Assembly (NCBI RefSeq): GCF_900217235.1 | Contig: NZ_LT907975.1 | Span: 1-64,000 of the forward strand | DNA: 64,000 nt | Source: Pseudodesulfovibrio profundus | Lineage (GTDB): Bacteria > Desulfobacterota > Desulfovibrionia > Desulfovibrionales > Desulfovibrionaceae | Direction: 5' to 3' | Part shown: positions 54,086-62,297 of the stretch, in pieces | How the letters are laid out: every line of letters begins with the position of its first letter | Numbering within the stretch: the stretch's first letter is position 1 | The notes under the pieces: generated by a model | The model's database searches: none | Told to the model about the DNA's origin: nothing | What the model saw: only the letters and a program-made list of their open reading frames with translations | Made by a program: the position numbers and the translations under genes

Positions 54086-54883
54086 TCAGGACTTCAGCAT
54101 TTCCATAGCTGCCTCGACATCCCAGTCTTCGTGAACAACCTTATTAAGTGCACTGACAATTTTTTTCGGGTTTGGATGCTGGAATATGTTGCGCCCAACC
54201 GAAAGTCCTGAACCTCCGGCCTGAATGGAGTCGTAAACCATTTGCACCAGATCTCTTTCCGACTCCAACCGAGGACCGCCTGCAATGACAACCGGGACGC
54301 AGCATCCATCAACCACCTTGGAGAATGAATCCGGATCGCCGGTGTAGTTCACTTTGACAATATCAGCACCGAGTTCAACTCCGACACGAGCACAGTGGGC
54401 AACGATTTCAGGGGCGTATTCGTCGGTGATTTTGGGGCCGCGGGCATACATCATTGCAAGGACGGGCATTCCCCATTCATTGGCTTCGGAGCACAGTGCG
54501 CCGAGGTCCGCCAACATGTGTGGTTCGGTTTCGTCACCAAGATTTACATGGATAGATACTGCGTCTGCTCCCAATTTCAGGGCATCGGTAACAGTGCCGA
54601 CCAGTGTTTTGGCATTGGGAAAAGGCGAGAGGGAGGTTGATGCCGAGAGATGAATAATGAGACCGATATCTTTTCCGCCTGCTCTATGTGAACAGCGGGG
54701 AATCCCTTTATGCATGAGCGTTGCGTTGGCTCCTCCTTCCGCTACCTGATTGACCGTTTCACGCAGGTCAACCAAGCCGTAAATGGGACCAACCGTTGTC
54801 CCGTGGTCCAGGGGAACGACAATGGTTCGCCCGTTGTTCCTGTTCATGATGCGTTCCATCCGAATTGCTTTTCCCAAATGCAT
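54086..54883 (-). CDS. 2-amino-3,7-dideoxy-D-threo-hept-6-ulosonate synthase
   Basis: Class I aldolase-fold enzyme of the alternative shikimate pathway, which makes ADH from 6-deoxy-5-ketofructose phosphate and aspartate semialdehyde. 265 aa: VVPLDHGTTVGP near the N-terminus, DAVSIHVNLGD, KVNYTGDPDSF (Schiff-base Lys candidate) and VIAGGPRLES. DeoC/FbaB-type fructose-bisphosphate aldolases are close relatives, so assignment leans on Desulfovibrio context and on the Phe attenuator upstream. ATG 54883 follows AAGGAG. The gene appears monocistronic. Confidence 0.8.
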   Translation of the reverse strand: MHLGKAIRMERIMNRNNGRTIVVPLDHGTTVGPIYGLVDLRETVNQVAEGGANATLMHKGIPRCSHRAGGKDIGLIIHLSASTSLSPFPNAKTLVGTVTDALKLGADAVSIHVNLGDETEPHMLADLGALCSEANEWGMPVLAMMYARGPKITDEYAPEIVAHCARVGVELGADIVKVNYTGDPDSFSKVVDGCCVPVVIAGGPRLESERDLVQMVYDSIQAGGSGLSVGRNIFQHPNPKKIVSALNKVVHEDWDVEAAMEMLKS

Positions 54884-54924
54884 GATGTCTCTCCTTGTTT
54901 TTGACCTCGTGCGTCCTTGGTCCC

Positions 54925-54966
54925 GAAAATAAAAAGAGGCCGCGGACTATGCCCGCGGCCTCTTGG
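54925..54966 (-). terminator. Attenuator terminator and overlapping antiterminator arm
   Basis: Stem AGAGGCCGCGG (54935-54945) with CCGCGGCCTCT (54953-54963), followed on the minus strand by TTTTTATTTT. The arm 54951-54966 can instead pair with 54998-55011 (GCCTGCGGTCTTGG on minus) over 14 pairs with a small bulge. The two structures exclude each other, as in amino acid attenuators. Confidence 0.85.
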
Positions 54967-54987
54967 TTGTTGCTTGTTTGCTAAAGA

Positions 54988-55068
54988 CTATCGCACACCA
55001 AGACCGCAGGCGTCCCTAAAAAAGAAACCAAAAAAGAAAAAGAAGCGTGCGGATTCTTGCTGTGTCAT
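54988..55068 (-). CDS. Phenylalanine-rich leader peptide (pheL-type)
   Basis: 26-codon frame, ATG at 55068, TAG at 54988. Residues 9-17 read FFFFFGFFF: eight Phe codons. This lies just upstream of the antiterminator arm, which overlaps codons 20-24, and the terminator follows the stop by 22 bases. Ribosome stalling at Phe codons when charged tRNA-Phe is low would free the arm and prevent termination before ADH synthase. No Shine-Dalgarno site is visible; the predicted promoter puts the transcription start almost at the ATG. Confidence 0.85.
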   Translation of the reverse strand: MTQQESARFFFFFGFFFRDACGLGVR

Positions 55069-55076
55069 TGTTTTAA

Positions 55077-55104
55077 ATTATCCGAGAGCTGCTCGAAAAG
55101 TCAA
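55077..55104 (-). promoter_or_regulatory. Promoter of the Phe leader
   Basis: TTGACT (55099-55104) and GATAAT (55077-55082) are 16 bases apart. The -10 ends 8 bases before the leader ATG, so the transcript would start at about 55070 and be almost leaderless. Confidence 0.65.
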
Positions 55105-55130
55105 GTTACAATACGTTTACTTCGTAAATA

Positions 55131-55511
55131 CTAATCAACAAGAGCAATGCATTTAAATTCGACCAATCCACCTAACGGAAGTCCTTTCACCTCTATGGCA
55201 GCCCTTGCTGGGGCGTGGTCAGAGAAGAATTCTTCATAGATTGCATTGAGGTCCGCAAAACGGCTCATGTCCGTCACAAAGACATCCACCGACAAGACCT
55301 GACTGAGAGAGGAGTTTCCTGCCTCAAGTATGGCCTGCATGTTTTGCAGCGCTTGTCGGGTTTGCTCCTTGAATCCAGGTGCCAAGGCTCCTTTTTCCGG
55401 GATAAGTCCCAACTGGCCAGAAACAAAGATCATATTACCGCTTTGGACTGCCTGGGAATACGGGCCGACGGCTGCCGGAGCCTTGTCAGTGTGAATAGTT
55501 GCAATAGCCAT
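55131..55511 (-). CDS. ridA: RidA-family deaminase
   Basis: 126 aa. Hydrolyses reactive enamine/imine intermediates from PLP enzymes. Family blocks: APAAVGPYSQAV, FVSGQLGLIPE, FVTDMSRFADLN and the C-terminal ARAAIEVKGLPLGGLVEFKCIAL with the conserved Arg. ATG 55511 follows GAGGAGGAA. It ends 27 bases before the attenuator promoter, so the two are probably separate transcripts. Confidence 0.95.
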   Translation of the reverse strand: MAIATIHTDKAPAAVGPYSQAVQSGNMIFVSGQLGLIPEKGALAPGFKEQTRQALQNMQAILEAGNSSLSQVLSVDVFVTDMSRFADLNAIYEEFFSDHAPARAAIEVKGLPLGGLVEFKCIALVD

Positions 55512-55532
55512 ATGTTCCTCCTCGATGGCGGG

Positions 55533-56495
55533 TTATACCCATAAGTATTTTTGCTGGGTGGATTTGGGCAGTCTCCGAACAATCTGAACTATTCCCATCA
55601 TGGCGATGATGGAAAGGATGAGGCGCCCCCAGAATATGCCGGACAAATGTCCGCCTATCAGCATTATTAGCAGCGTGTCTTCGATGAGTGAGTGGGAGAG
55701 TCCCATTAAAGAAAGGGAGTAGAAAATATCCTTTTTGTCGACATTGCCGTTTTTCGCTTCATTGATGATCAGGCCGCCTCCGTAAGATAGTCCCATTGTC
55801 AGACCTATGACAGTGATAGCCGAAGCTTTGGGGCCAATGCCAATTGTATCAAGTATGGGGCGAAGCATGCGATTTATTAAATCGATCACTTTTATCGCAT
55901 GCAGAATTCGCATGAGGACGAGCAGCGCGAGTATGATGAAAAAGATGGAGATAAGGTTTTCACCTTGGTGAAGCGCCCAGTCTATCAGCGAGCCGTCACT
56001 CGTTACTGCTGTGTCAGGATCGAACAACATGGTGGCCGGTTCCTGAAGCGTGCCCGTTTTCGTGTAGATGAGGTTCAAAATGCCGGCAAAAACAAACGCA
56101 CCAAACATGCGTAGGGCGGCCTGAAACAGAAAGCGTGCGCCCGACTTGCTCGCTATGGCACATTCAACAGGAAGGCCATGTCCGACCAGCATGAGTACGC
56201 CGAGGACGGTGGCTTGAGCTGTGGTCAGTGGAATGTCGCCGCTAAGGGATAAAAGGACAATGATGCCGGTGTAGATATTATTGATGAGCGCTGTGGCCCA
56301 GACCAGCCCCATTTCAGCAGGGAGGCCGACAAGGCTCATAATAGGCTCAAGAGGCCATGCCAGATACTGAATCAATCCGAATTCCTGTAATGCCTTTACC
56401 AGGATGATGATTGGAATCATGACCTTGAAAAGTTCAAAGGAAGCAGAGAAGGCATCGCGGAGTATTTCGCTGGCAAGTTTGATTAATCGTTTCAT
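55533..56495 (-). CDS. Gate-domain (nucleoside recognition) membrane protein
   Basis: 320 aa with about eight helices and two gate-type repeats (GLSYGGGLIINEAKNG and SHSLIEDTLLIML). Gate domains also form the pore of FeoB and occur in SpmA/SpmB, but the solute is unknown. ATG 56495 follows AGGAG. Upstream is the feo operon terminator. Confidence 0.8.
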   Translation of the reverse strand: MKRLIKLASEILRDAFSASFELFKVMIPIIILVKALQEFGLIQYLAWPLEPIMSLVGLPAEMGLVWATALINNIYTGIIVLLSLSGDIPLTTAQATVLGVLMLVGHGLPVECAIASKSGARFLFQAALRMFGAFVFAGILNLIYTKTGTLQEPATMLFDPDTAVTSDGSLIDWALHQGENLISIFFIILALLVLMRILHAIKVIDLINRMLRPILDTIGIGPKASAITVIGLTMGLSYGGGLIINEAKNGNVDKKDIFYSLSLMGLSHSLIEDTLLIMLIGGHLSGIFWGRLILSIIAMMGIVQIVRRLPKSTQQKYLWV

Positions 56496-56545
56496 GAAAT
56501 TCTATTTCTCCTACGGCAGAACATAGGGGATTAGCAGGGAAAAAG

Positions 56546-56576
56546 AAAGAGGGAGACCTGATAGGCCTCCCTCTTT
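56546..56576 (-). terminator. Terminator after feoB
   Basis: AAAGAGGGAG and CTCCCTCTTT pair around an 11-base loop with an inner CC/GG, 22 bases past the feoB stop. A T-run follows on the minus strand. Confidence 0.88.
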
Positions 56577-56597
56577 GTAGTGATAGGATTGATGGGG

Positions 56598-58784
56598 TTA
56601 CATGAACAGTTTGGTGACGTTGTAACCAAGTACTGCCATGAAGAATGCCAGGGCTGTAGAGCCGGTGACGGAGTAAGCTGCCCACTTCCAACTGGATTCG
56701 CGAGCCATTGCCACGACTGTGACAAAGCAGGGCGCATAAAGCATGGTGAACAAGATCAATGCGACAGCAGATGCGACTGTGAATTCCGGGTCGGCAATGA
56801 GGCGCTCGGAAAGAGGTTCCACTTCTTCAGGATCAACCTCGCCCATTGAGTAGGCAGTGCCAAGAGTGGATACGATGACTTCCTTGGCCGCAAATCCACC
56901 TGTCAGGGCAATGTTTGTTTTCCAGTTGAAGCCGGCTAGCTGTGAGATGGGTTCCAAGGCTGTGCCGATTGAACCTGCGACAGTTCCACGGATGCTTTCT
57001 TCAGCTTCAGCGTTATCAATGGTAGCGATCTCATCTTCAAGTTGGCTGATGGCTTCTGCGGAACCGTTTTCTCCCAGAATTTCAATCTGAGCCTCTACAG
57101 CAGCGCGTTTCGCTTCATACGCGGCCACACGCTCTTCAGGCATCTGGGGGAACGTCATCATGGCCCAGATGAGGATGGAGATACCAACAATGATGGTTCC
57201 GGCTTTCTTGATGTATTCCCAGGAGCGTTCCCAGGTGTGAATCAGCACGCCGCGCAATGTTGGCAGGCGATAGGGAGGCAATTCCATGACAAAGGGAGTC
57301 GACTCGCCTTTAATAACTGTTGAACGCAGCATGCGGGCAACGATAAGGGCCATGGCCCAGGCGCCCAGCGTGATCATGAGCATCACGGATGCTGCATTGG
57401 TCGGGAAGAATGCGGCAGTCAGCATCAGGAAGACAGGTACTTTAGCGCCGCAGGTCATGTAAGGGGCGACAAAAATAGTGGCCAGCTTTTCTTTTTGGCT
57501 ACGGAGTGTCCTCGTAGCCATGACGCCGGGAACTGCGCAACCGCCAGCGATACCGCCGGAAACAATGAAGGGAAGTACGGATGTACCGTGAAGTCCAAAG
57601 ATCTTGAAAATCTTGTCCAGCATGTATGCCATACGAGCGATATAGCCGGAGTCTTCGAGGGCGGAGATCATGAGAAACATGCAGATGATGAGCGGAACAA
57701 AACCAAGTACGCCACCTACACCGTCGATTATGCCGGATACGATCAGCGATCGGAGCAAGCCGTCAGGCAGGGCATTGTAGGCTGCTTCATTGAGCCAACC
57801 GAAGAATGCTTCCACCCATCCCATGGGGATTTCACCGATAGCAAATGTGACATGGTAAATGGCGTAGATGATGCCCAACATGATCAAAGGCCCGAAGAAC
57901 GTGTGGGTCAGAACCTTATCCATGTTGTCAGAACGGCTGATGCGATCTTCATCAAGTACGGGGTAGGAGACTACCTGCTTGATGATACCGGCGATGTAAC
58001 CGTAGCGGTAGTCGGCAATGATGGCATCCGGAGCGGCGTTGAGCGTAGTTTGTGTATGCTCGCCAATTTTCTTGGACATCTCTTCGAGCTTGTTGGAGAG
58101 AGGAGTGTTGGCAAGTCGACCTTTGACTATGACATCTTCATCTCTTTCCAGGTACTTGATTCCTGTCCAGCGAGCCGGGACCTTGTCTGTCAGAAACTGG
58201 GCTTCCTCAATGGCTTTTTCCATTTCAGAAAGAACCGGGTCGAGGTCCGGACCGTAGGATATGTTCAGAGGTGTCCACTCACCCTTGCGTTCTTCGGCAA
58301 GCATGATTGAGGCATCGAGTAGTTCTTGTGTGCCTTTGTTGTTACGAGCGACGGTTTCGACGACTTCGCATCCCGTTAATTCGGATAATTTTGCACTATT
58401 GATTTCTTTACCGCTTGCTCGAACCTCATCCATCATATTGAGAGATAAGGTAAGGGGTACACCGAGTTCCATGATCTGAACGGCCAGATACATGTTGCGT
58501 TCGAGAGCGTCGGCATTCAAGACATCGATAACCGCCTCGGGCCGGTCTTCCACAAGAAAGTTGCGAGCAACGATTTCTTCCTGCGTGTAGGCAGTCAGCG
58601 AGTATGTGCCGGGCAGGTCCACAAGTTCCAATGTCGTATCATCGCGATTGACTATACCGATCTTTTTATCAACGGTGACTCCAGGCCAGTTAGCCACATG
58701 TTGCCGTGAGCCGGTAAGAGCATTGAAAGTGGTGGTTTTTCCGCAGTTCGGGTTTCCGGCTATGCCGATTGTATATTTGCCCAT
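56598..58784 (-). CDS. feoB: Ferrous iron transporter FeoB
   Basis: 728 aa inner-membrane Fe2+ transporter with an N-terminal G domain: G1 GNPNCGKTT near residue 10, G3 DLPGTYSL near residue 58, G4 NMMD near residue 117. A spacer (GDI-like) region precedes two gate domains and the transmembrane part with conserved Cys in MTCGAKVPV and GGCAVPG. The start ATG 58784 lies 3 bases after feoA. Takes up Fe2+ for a metabolism rich in Fe-S proteins and cytochromes; Fur control is suggested by two boxes upstream. Confidence 0.97.
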   Translation of the reverse strand: MGKYTIGIAGNPNCGKTTTFNALTGSRQHVANWPGVTVDKKIGIVNRDDTTLELVDLPGTYSLTAYTQEEIVARNFLVEDRPEAVIDVLNADALERNMYLAVQIMELGVPLTLSLNMMDEVRASGKEINSAKLSELTGCEVVETVARNNKGTQELLDASIMLAEERKGEWTPLNISYGPDLDPVLSEMEKAIEEAQFLTDKVPARWTGIKYLERDEDVIVKGRLANTPLSNKLEEMSKKIGEHTQTTLNAAPDAIIADYRYGYIAGIIKQVVSYPVLDEDRISRSDNMDKVLTHTFFGPLIMLGIIYAIYHVTFAIGEIPMGWVEAFFGWLNEAAYNALPDGLLRSLIVSGIIDGVGGVLGFVPLIICMFLMISALEDSGYIARMAYMLDKIFKIFGLHGTSVLPFIVSGGIAGGCAVPGVMATRTLRSQKEKLATIFVAPYMTCGAKVPVFLMLTAAFFPTNAASVMLMITLGAWAMALIVARMLRSTVIKGESTPFVMELPPYRLPTLRGVLIHTWERSWEYIKKAGTIIVGISILIWAMMTFPQMPEERVAAYEAKRAAVEAQIEILGENGSAEAISQLEDEIATIDNAEAEESIRGTVAGSIGTALEPISQLAGFNWKTNIALTGGFAAKEVIVSTLGTAYSMGEVDPEEVEPLSERLIADPEFTVASAVALILFTMLYAPCFVTVVAMARESSWKWAAYSVTGSTALAFFMAVLGYNVTKLFM

Positions 58785-58787
58785 TTG

Positions 58788-59030
58788 CTAGTCCTCCAAA
58801 GGGGCTACGGTTATGTGGTCGGCTTCACTGTTGCGAAGGGTGAGTGTGAAATCTCTGAGTCGCAGGGCAACGGGATCCTTGAGTGGCGCTCGTCCAATGA
58901 CACGGCATTCTGTCCCGGGTATCAGGCCCATATCTCTGATTCGACGTCCAAGCTCGCCACTGGCTGAGACTGTGACTATTTTCAAATGCTGATTAACTTT
59001 CGCTTTTCGTAAGCAAATTGTATTTCCCAT
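58788..59030 (-). CDS. feoA: FeoA SH3-like regulator protein
   Basis: 80 aa SH3-like protein needed for full FeoB activity. Family blocks ELGRRIRDMGLIPGTE and ADHITVAPL. Start chosen at ATG 59030 for AAGGA and family length; ATG 59066 would add 12 residues and overlap the Fur-like box at 59049-59067. Confidence 0.92.
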   Translation of the reverse strand: MGNTICLRKAKVNQHLKIVTVSASGELGRRIRDMGLIPGTECRVIGRAPLKDPVALRLRDFTLTLRNSEADHITVAPLED

Positions 59031-59048
59031 CGCTTCTGTCCTTCTGTG

Positions 59049-59067
59049 GTTGAAAATGGTTATCAAC
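59049..59067 (-). promoter_or_regulatory. Fur-like box before feoA
   Basis: GTTGAAAATGGTTATCAAC: inverted arms GTTGA/TCAAC with ATs matching the Fur pattern TTGATAACCATTTTCAA on the minus strand. It lies 19 bases upstream of the feoA start and downstream of the Cys-rich gene. Confidence 0.65.
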
Positions 59068-59081
59068 CTCTTGGCGTAAAA

Positions 59082-59261
59082 TTAGTTTGAATTGCAATTC
59101 GAATTGTTATCAGGCGAATCTTTGATGCTACCGCATGAACTTGACTTGCCGCACCCTGCGCATCCGCAGCTAGGCGATTTGCTGAAAAACTGCTTGTAAA
59201 ATCTGTTTCCTACATAAACGACGGCTGCCAGCACAATGACTCCGACGATAATGTTTTCCAT
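59082..59261 (-). CDS. FeoB-associated Cys-rich membrane protein
   Basis: 59 aa. One N-terminal helix (ENIIVGVIVLAAVVYVG) and a short cytosolic tail with CGCAGCGKSSSCG, a pattern of the family encoded with FeoB (often called FeoC-like or TIGR-type Cys-rich partner). Start ATG 59261 is spaced better from GGGGAG than ATG 59264. First gene of the feo operon. Confidence 0.85.
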   Translation of the reverse strand: MENIIVGVIVLAAVVYVGNRFYKQFFSKSPSCGCAGCGKSSSCGSIKDSPDNNSNCNSN

Positions 59262-59313
59262 CATTTCTCCCCCAATGCCTCGTTAGGCCGAAACTTTTAG
59301 GCCGGACGTGCTT

Positions 59314-59342
59314 TAAGTAGTGATGTTGAGAATCAATGTCAA
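59314..59342 (-). promoter_or_regulatory. feo operon promoter with overlapping Fur-like box
   Basis: TTGACA (59337-59342) and TACTTA (59314-59319) are 17 bases apart. The sequence TTGAGAATCAATGTCAA (59326-59342) is Fur-like and covers the -35, so Fe2+-Fur would block transcription. Gap 59343-59484 shows only AT-rich DNA. Confidence 0.6.
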
Positions 59343-59501
59343 GCCATTTATTTGTACCATGTTCGTAAAAAAGGGGGGTTTTCAATTGAATTTTAAATCA
59401 ATTAATACGGATATTTCTGAGTAGGAATCAATGGATGATCTCGGCTTTCCTTGTCAACTCGTTTGTTTTGTGCTCAGATATTGAACTTGTATATGGAGTT
59501 C

Positions 59502-60179
59502 ATGAAAGTGCAGACACGAATCTTGTTGGTGGCCGAAGAAGGGCTAGCGCGTTCCGCATATACTGAGGTGCTCAGAAATCTTGACGTGGATTTTGATTGT
59601 ATTTCGTCACCGGATGAAATGAATACGCGTCTGACTTCTGCTCGGTATAATGGTGTGCTGGTCGACGTGCCAACGATGATTCGCTGTGAGTGTGTCGACA
59701 AGAATCGGATTACGCACATAATGGAGCGTTTTCCGGTATTGCGACTAATGTACAATCCTGAATTCGGGGGGATACGAGGACTGGCTCACGGTGGAACCAT
59801 TAAAGACAATCGTGACCTTGCTGATTTTATCATCAACGACTGTATTCCTTTTCCCGCCAGGTCTGTTCGAGTTTCCGAACGCAAGGATATCGTATTCAAC
59901 GTATTGCTTATGAATGAGCGTGATGAGGAACATCTTGATGCAGAGCGGACTGTCACCATCAATGTTTCCGAACATGGCTGTTTTATTTATACGATAAATA
60001 CATGGGAACTTTTACGGCCAGCCTGGATGATCGTTAACGAATTCGAAGACAAGACGCCTGTTGAACTGAAGGTTCGATGGCGAGGACAATGGGGAAGCAA
60101 TATGAGCATGCCTGGTATCGGTACCAGTTTTGAATCGATGACAGCACACCAGTATGCACAGCTTCACTCCTTCATCTGA
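59502..60179 (+). CDS. PilZ-like protein with receiver-like N-terminus
   Basis: 225 aa. Residues ~1-110 look like a receiver-type alpha/beta fold (RILLVAEEGLARSAYTEVL) without a clear phospho-acceptor Asp pocket. The C-terminal half has a degenerate PilZ pattern: RVSERKDIVFNV replaces RXXXR and INVSEHGCFIY replaces NXSXXG. c-di-GMP binding is therefore uncertain. ATG 59502 has GGAG three bases upstream; ATG 59493 is an alternative. Confidence 0.6.
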   Translation: MKVQTRILLVAEEGLARSAYTEVLRNLDVDFDCISSPDEMNTRLTSARYNGVLVDVPTMIRCECVDKNRITHIMERFPVLRLMYNPEFGGIRGLAHGGTIKDNRDLADFIINDCIPFPARSVRVSERKDIVFNVLLMNERDEEHLDAERTVTINVSEHGCFIYTINTWELLRPAWMIVNEFEDKTPVELKVRWRGQWGSNMSMPGIGTSFESMTAHQYAQLHSFI

Positions 60180-60201
60180 TTCTATTAAGAGGATGTTATA
60201 A

Positions 60202-60408
60202 ATGGATAAAGATTCTAAAGACTTTATGGCGTGGATCGATGCTTTGGCGAAAGGTATTATTGCGGGTTGCGCCATAGGTTATCTGTTCAGTCTTACCGAT
60301 CTGCTCCCCGCAGGAAGAGCTGTCGTTATGGGAGGATTGGCAGGCTGTCTGGCTTCCATTACCTTCAAGAACAGACAGGATGATAGCAAGGGGAAGGGCG
60401 ATAAGTAA
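60202..60408 (+). CDS. Small membrane protein, unknown
   Basis: 68 aa with two hydrophobic stretches (GIIAGCAIGYLFSLTDLL and RAVVMGGLAGCLASITF) and a Lys-rich tail. AGAGGA precedes ATG 60202. Probably cotranscribed with the PilZ-like gene 22 bases upstream. No family recognised. Confidence 0.6.
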   Translation: MDKDSKDFMAWIDALAKGIIAGCAIGYLFSLTDLLPAGRAVVMGGLAGCLASITFKNRQDDSKGKGDK

Positions 60409-60445
60409 CAGCCATCTCAGGATGGAGATGTGATAAGTTATAAAA

Positions 60446-60475
60446 AAAGGCTGCCGAATCATCGGCAGCCTTTTG
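60446..60475. terminator. Bidirectional terminator between the small membrane gene and glnQ
   Basis: AAGGCTGCCGA and TCGGCAGCCTT around ATCA, with A-run before and T-run after. Confidence 0.9.
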
Positions 60476-60479
60476 CTTT

Positions 60480-61211
60480 TTATAGGATTTGACTCAGGAA
60501 GAGCTTAGTCCTGTCGTGTTGCGGGTTCATGAAGAAGTGTTCAGGCGTCCCGACTTCGACAATCTTGCCTTCATCCATGAAGACGACCTGGTCGGCAACC
60601 TCTCGGGCAAAGCCCATTTCATGGGTGACAACGACCATGGTCATGCCTTCTTTGGCCAGTGTTTTCATGACCTCAAGAACTTCACCAACCATTTCAGGAT
60701 CAAGTGCAGAAGTCGGTTCGTCAAAGAGCATGACCTTCGGGTCCATAGCCAACGCTCGTGCAATGGCGACTCTCTGTTGCTGACCACCGGACAGTTGGGC
60801 AGGGAAGTTGTCTGCTTTGGCATGGATGCCCACTTTGTTCAGCAGGTTCATGGCGTTTTCTTTCGCTTCTTTCTTGCCTCTTCCGCGGACAGAAGTCTGT
60901 CCGACTGTCACATTCTCCAGAACAGTCAAATGTGGAAAGAGGTTGAAGGACTGAAAGACCATGCCGACTTCCATGCGAATCTTGTTGATATCGGTTTTCG
61001 GGTCAAGGACATCCACGCCATCAATCATGATATGACCGGAATTGGCGTGTTCCAAACGGTTAATGCAACGCAGGAACGTTGATTTACCTGACCCCGAAGG
61101 ACCGATGACAACGACGACTTCACCGGAATCCACATGGTAGGAAACATCATGAAGCGCCTGAATCTCATGCGGTACGAAGAAGGTTTTATATACGTTTTGA
61201 ATGTCAATCAT
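60480..61211 (-). CDS. Polar amino acid ABC transporter ATPase (GlnQ/HisP type)
   Basis: 243 aa. Walker [11 protein letters not shown]-loop [11 protein letters not shown], signature LSGGQQQRV, Walker [16 protein letters not shown]-loop VTHEMGFA. Start ATG 61211 follows GGAGG; the longer frame to 61304 overlaps the permease gene. Last of the three transporter genes. Confidence 0.92.
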   Translation of the reverse strand: MIDIQNVYKTFFVPHEIQALHDVSYHVDSGEVVVVIGPSGSGKSTFLRCINRLEHANSGHIMIDGVDVLDPKTDINKIRMEVGMVFQSFNLFPHLTVLENVTVGQTSVRGRGKKEAKENAMNLLNKVGIHAKADNFPAQLSGGQQQRVAIARALAMDPKVMLFDEPTSALDPEMVGEVLEVMKTLAKEGMTMVVVTHEMGFAREVADQVVFMDEGKIVEVGTPEHFFMNPQHDRTKLFLSQIL

Positions 61212-61213
61212 TG

Positions 61214-62224
61214 CTAGGCCTCCGCCGTCCGTTTTTCCAGGTACTGAACAAACATGGACAGCGAGAATGTAAGAACAAGGTACATGACGCCACAGAGGAA
61301 CCACAGCTCATATGGCATAAGGCTTGTGGTAACGGCTTCGCGTGTCGCTTTCGTCAATTCTCTGATGGCGATCATGCCAAGCAGGGAAGAGTCTTTGATC
61401 AGGCTGATGAACTGTCCTGCCAAAGGTGGAAGAATGCGCTTGAAAGCCTGCGGCAAAATGATCTTTACCATTGCCTTGGCTTTGGTCATTCCCAGCGAAC
61501 GTGCTGCTTCCATCTGTCCCTTGTGAATGGACTGAATGCCTGCACGGACAATTTCCGCAACATACGCTCCAGCGAAGATTGCCAAAGAAGCGATGCCGAA
61601 CCACAGTTCAGGAATCTGGAATAGTCCCATCTGCAGTAGGAGGTTGTTTATGATCGTTCCCAGTACAAAGTACCAGATCATAATCTGAACAAGCAGCGGG
61701 GTACCTCGAATGAGCTCAATATATGTTATGGCTGACCATTTGAGGCATGGGTTGGTTGATATCCTGGCCAGCCCTGTGAAGAGTCCTAGCAGAATACCAA
61801 AAAAGATCGAGACCAGACTGACTTCGATGGTTATGAGAAGTCCTTCCAGTAATAAGCCCATTCTCCATTCATCGTAGGAGCCGACTGTGTCTCCCATGTA
61901 GATGAAGTCCCCTTCGGAGACCAGCAGGTTGGAGCCTGGTACTGTGTAGTATTCGGAATCTCCGGCGCCACCAATAATGATGACAGAATCGTCACCTTTC
62001 TGGGTGATGGAGGTGACCTCACCTTCTATCTCTGCCCGGACTTCTACCGTTTCCATATAATAGAAATATCTGGGGAGTCGATTCCATCGCCATATGTAAT
62101 CGGTTTGGGTTGTAGCCCAGTAAAAACCGGCACAGGTACCGATGAGCAGGACTACGTAAACGATTTTCCAAAACAGGTTTTTGTCAAACTCTTTTGGAGT
62201 GACAGTTTTTTCCGTATCGGTCAT
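61214..62224 (-). CDS. Polar amino acid ABC permease with an inserted extracytoplasmic domain
   Basis: 336 aa. Helix 1 (residues ~18-38) is followed by ~85 residues of beta-rich sequence ([18 protein letters not shown], then [18 protein letters not shown]), resembling a lipoyl-like fold, before the usual HisMQ-type permease domain with [20 protein letters not shown]. Most GlnP permeases lack the insertion. Confidence 0.88.
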   Translation of the reverse strand: MTDTEKTVTPKEFDKNLFWKIVYVVLLIGTCAGFYWATTQTDYIWRWNRLPRYFYYMETVEVRAEIEGEVTSITQKGDDSVIIIGGAGDSEYYTVPGSNLLVSEGDFIYMGDTVGSYDEWRMGLLLEGLLITIEVSLVSIFFGILLGLFTGLARISTNPCLKWSAITYIELIRGTPLLVQIMIWYFVLGTIINNLLLQMGLFQIPELWFGIASLAIFAGAYVAEIVRAGIQSIHKGQMEAARSLGMTKAKAMVKIILPQAFKRILPPLAGQFISLIKDSSLLGMIAIRELTKATREAVTTSLMPYELWFLCGVMYLVLTFSLSMFVQYLEKRTAEA

Positions 62225-62254
62225 TAAAATGCTCTATGATGGTAGTGAAAAAGG

Positions 62255-62284
62255 CCGAGGACCGCTCCATGGAGCAGTCCTCGG
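62255..62284 (-). other. Intercistronic hairpin between the binding protein and permease genes
   Basis: CCGAGGAC and GTCCTCGG with an inner CTCCATGGAG. Like the oppA-oppB stem, it probably raises binding-protein mRNA over the permease; no T-run. Confidence 0.6.
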
Positions 62285-62297
62285 AAATGATGCGTGA

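Noticed and set aside
54917..55156. 79-aa plus-strand frame opposite the attenuator
   Set aside because: Lys-rich mirror of the Phe codon run; no start signal and explained by the leader on the other strand.
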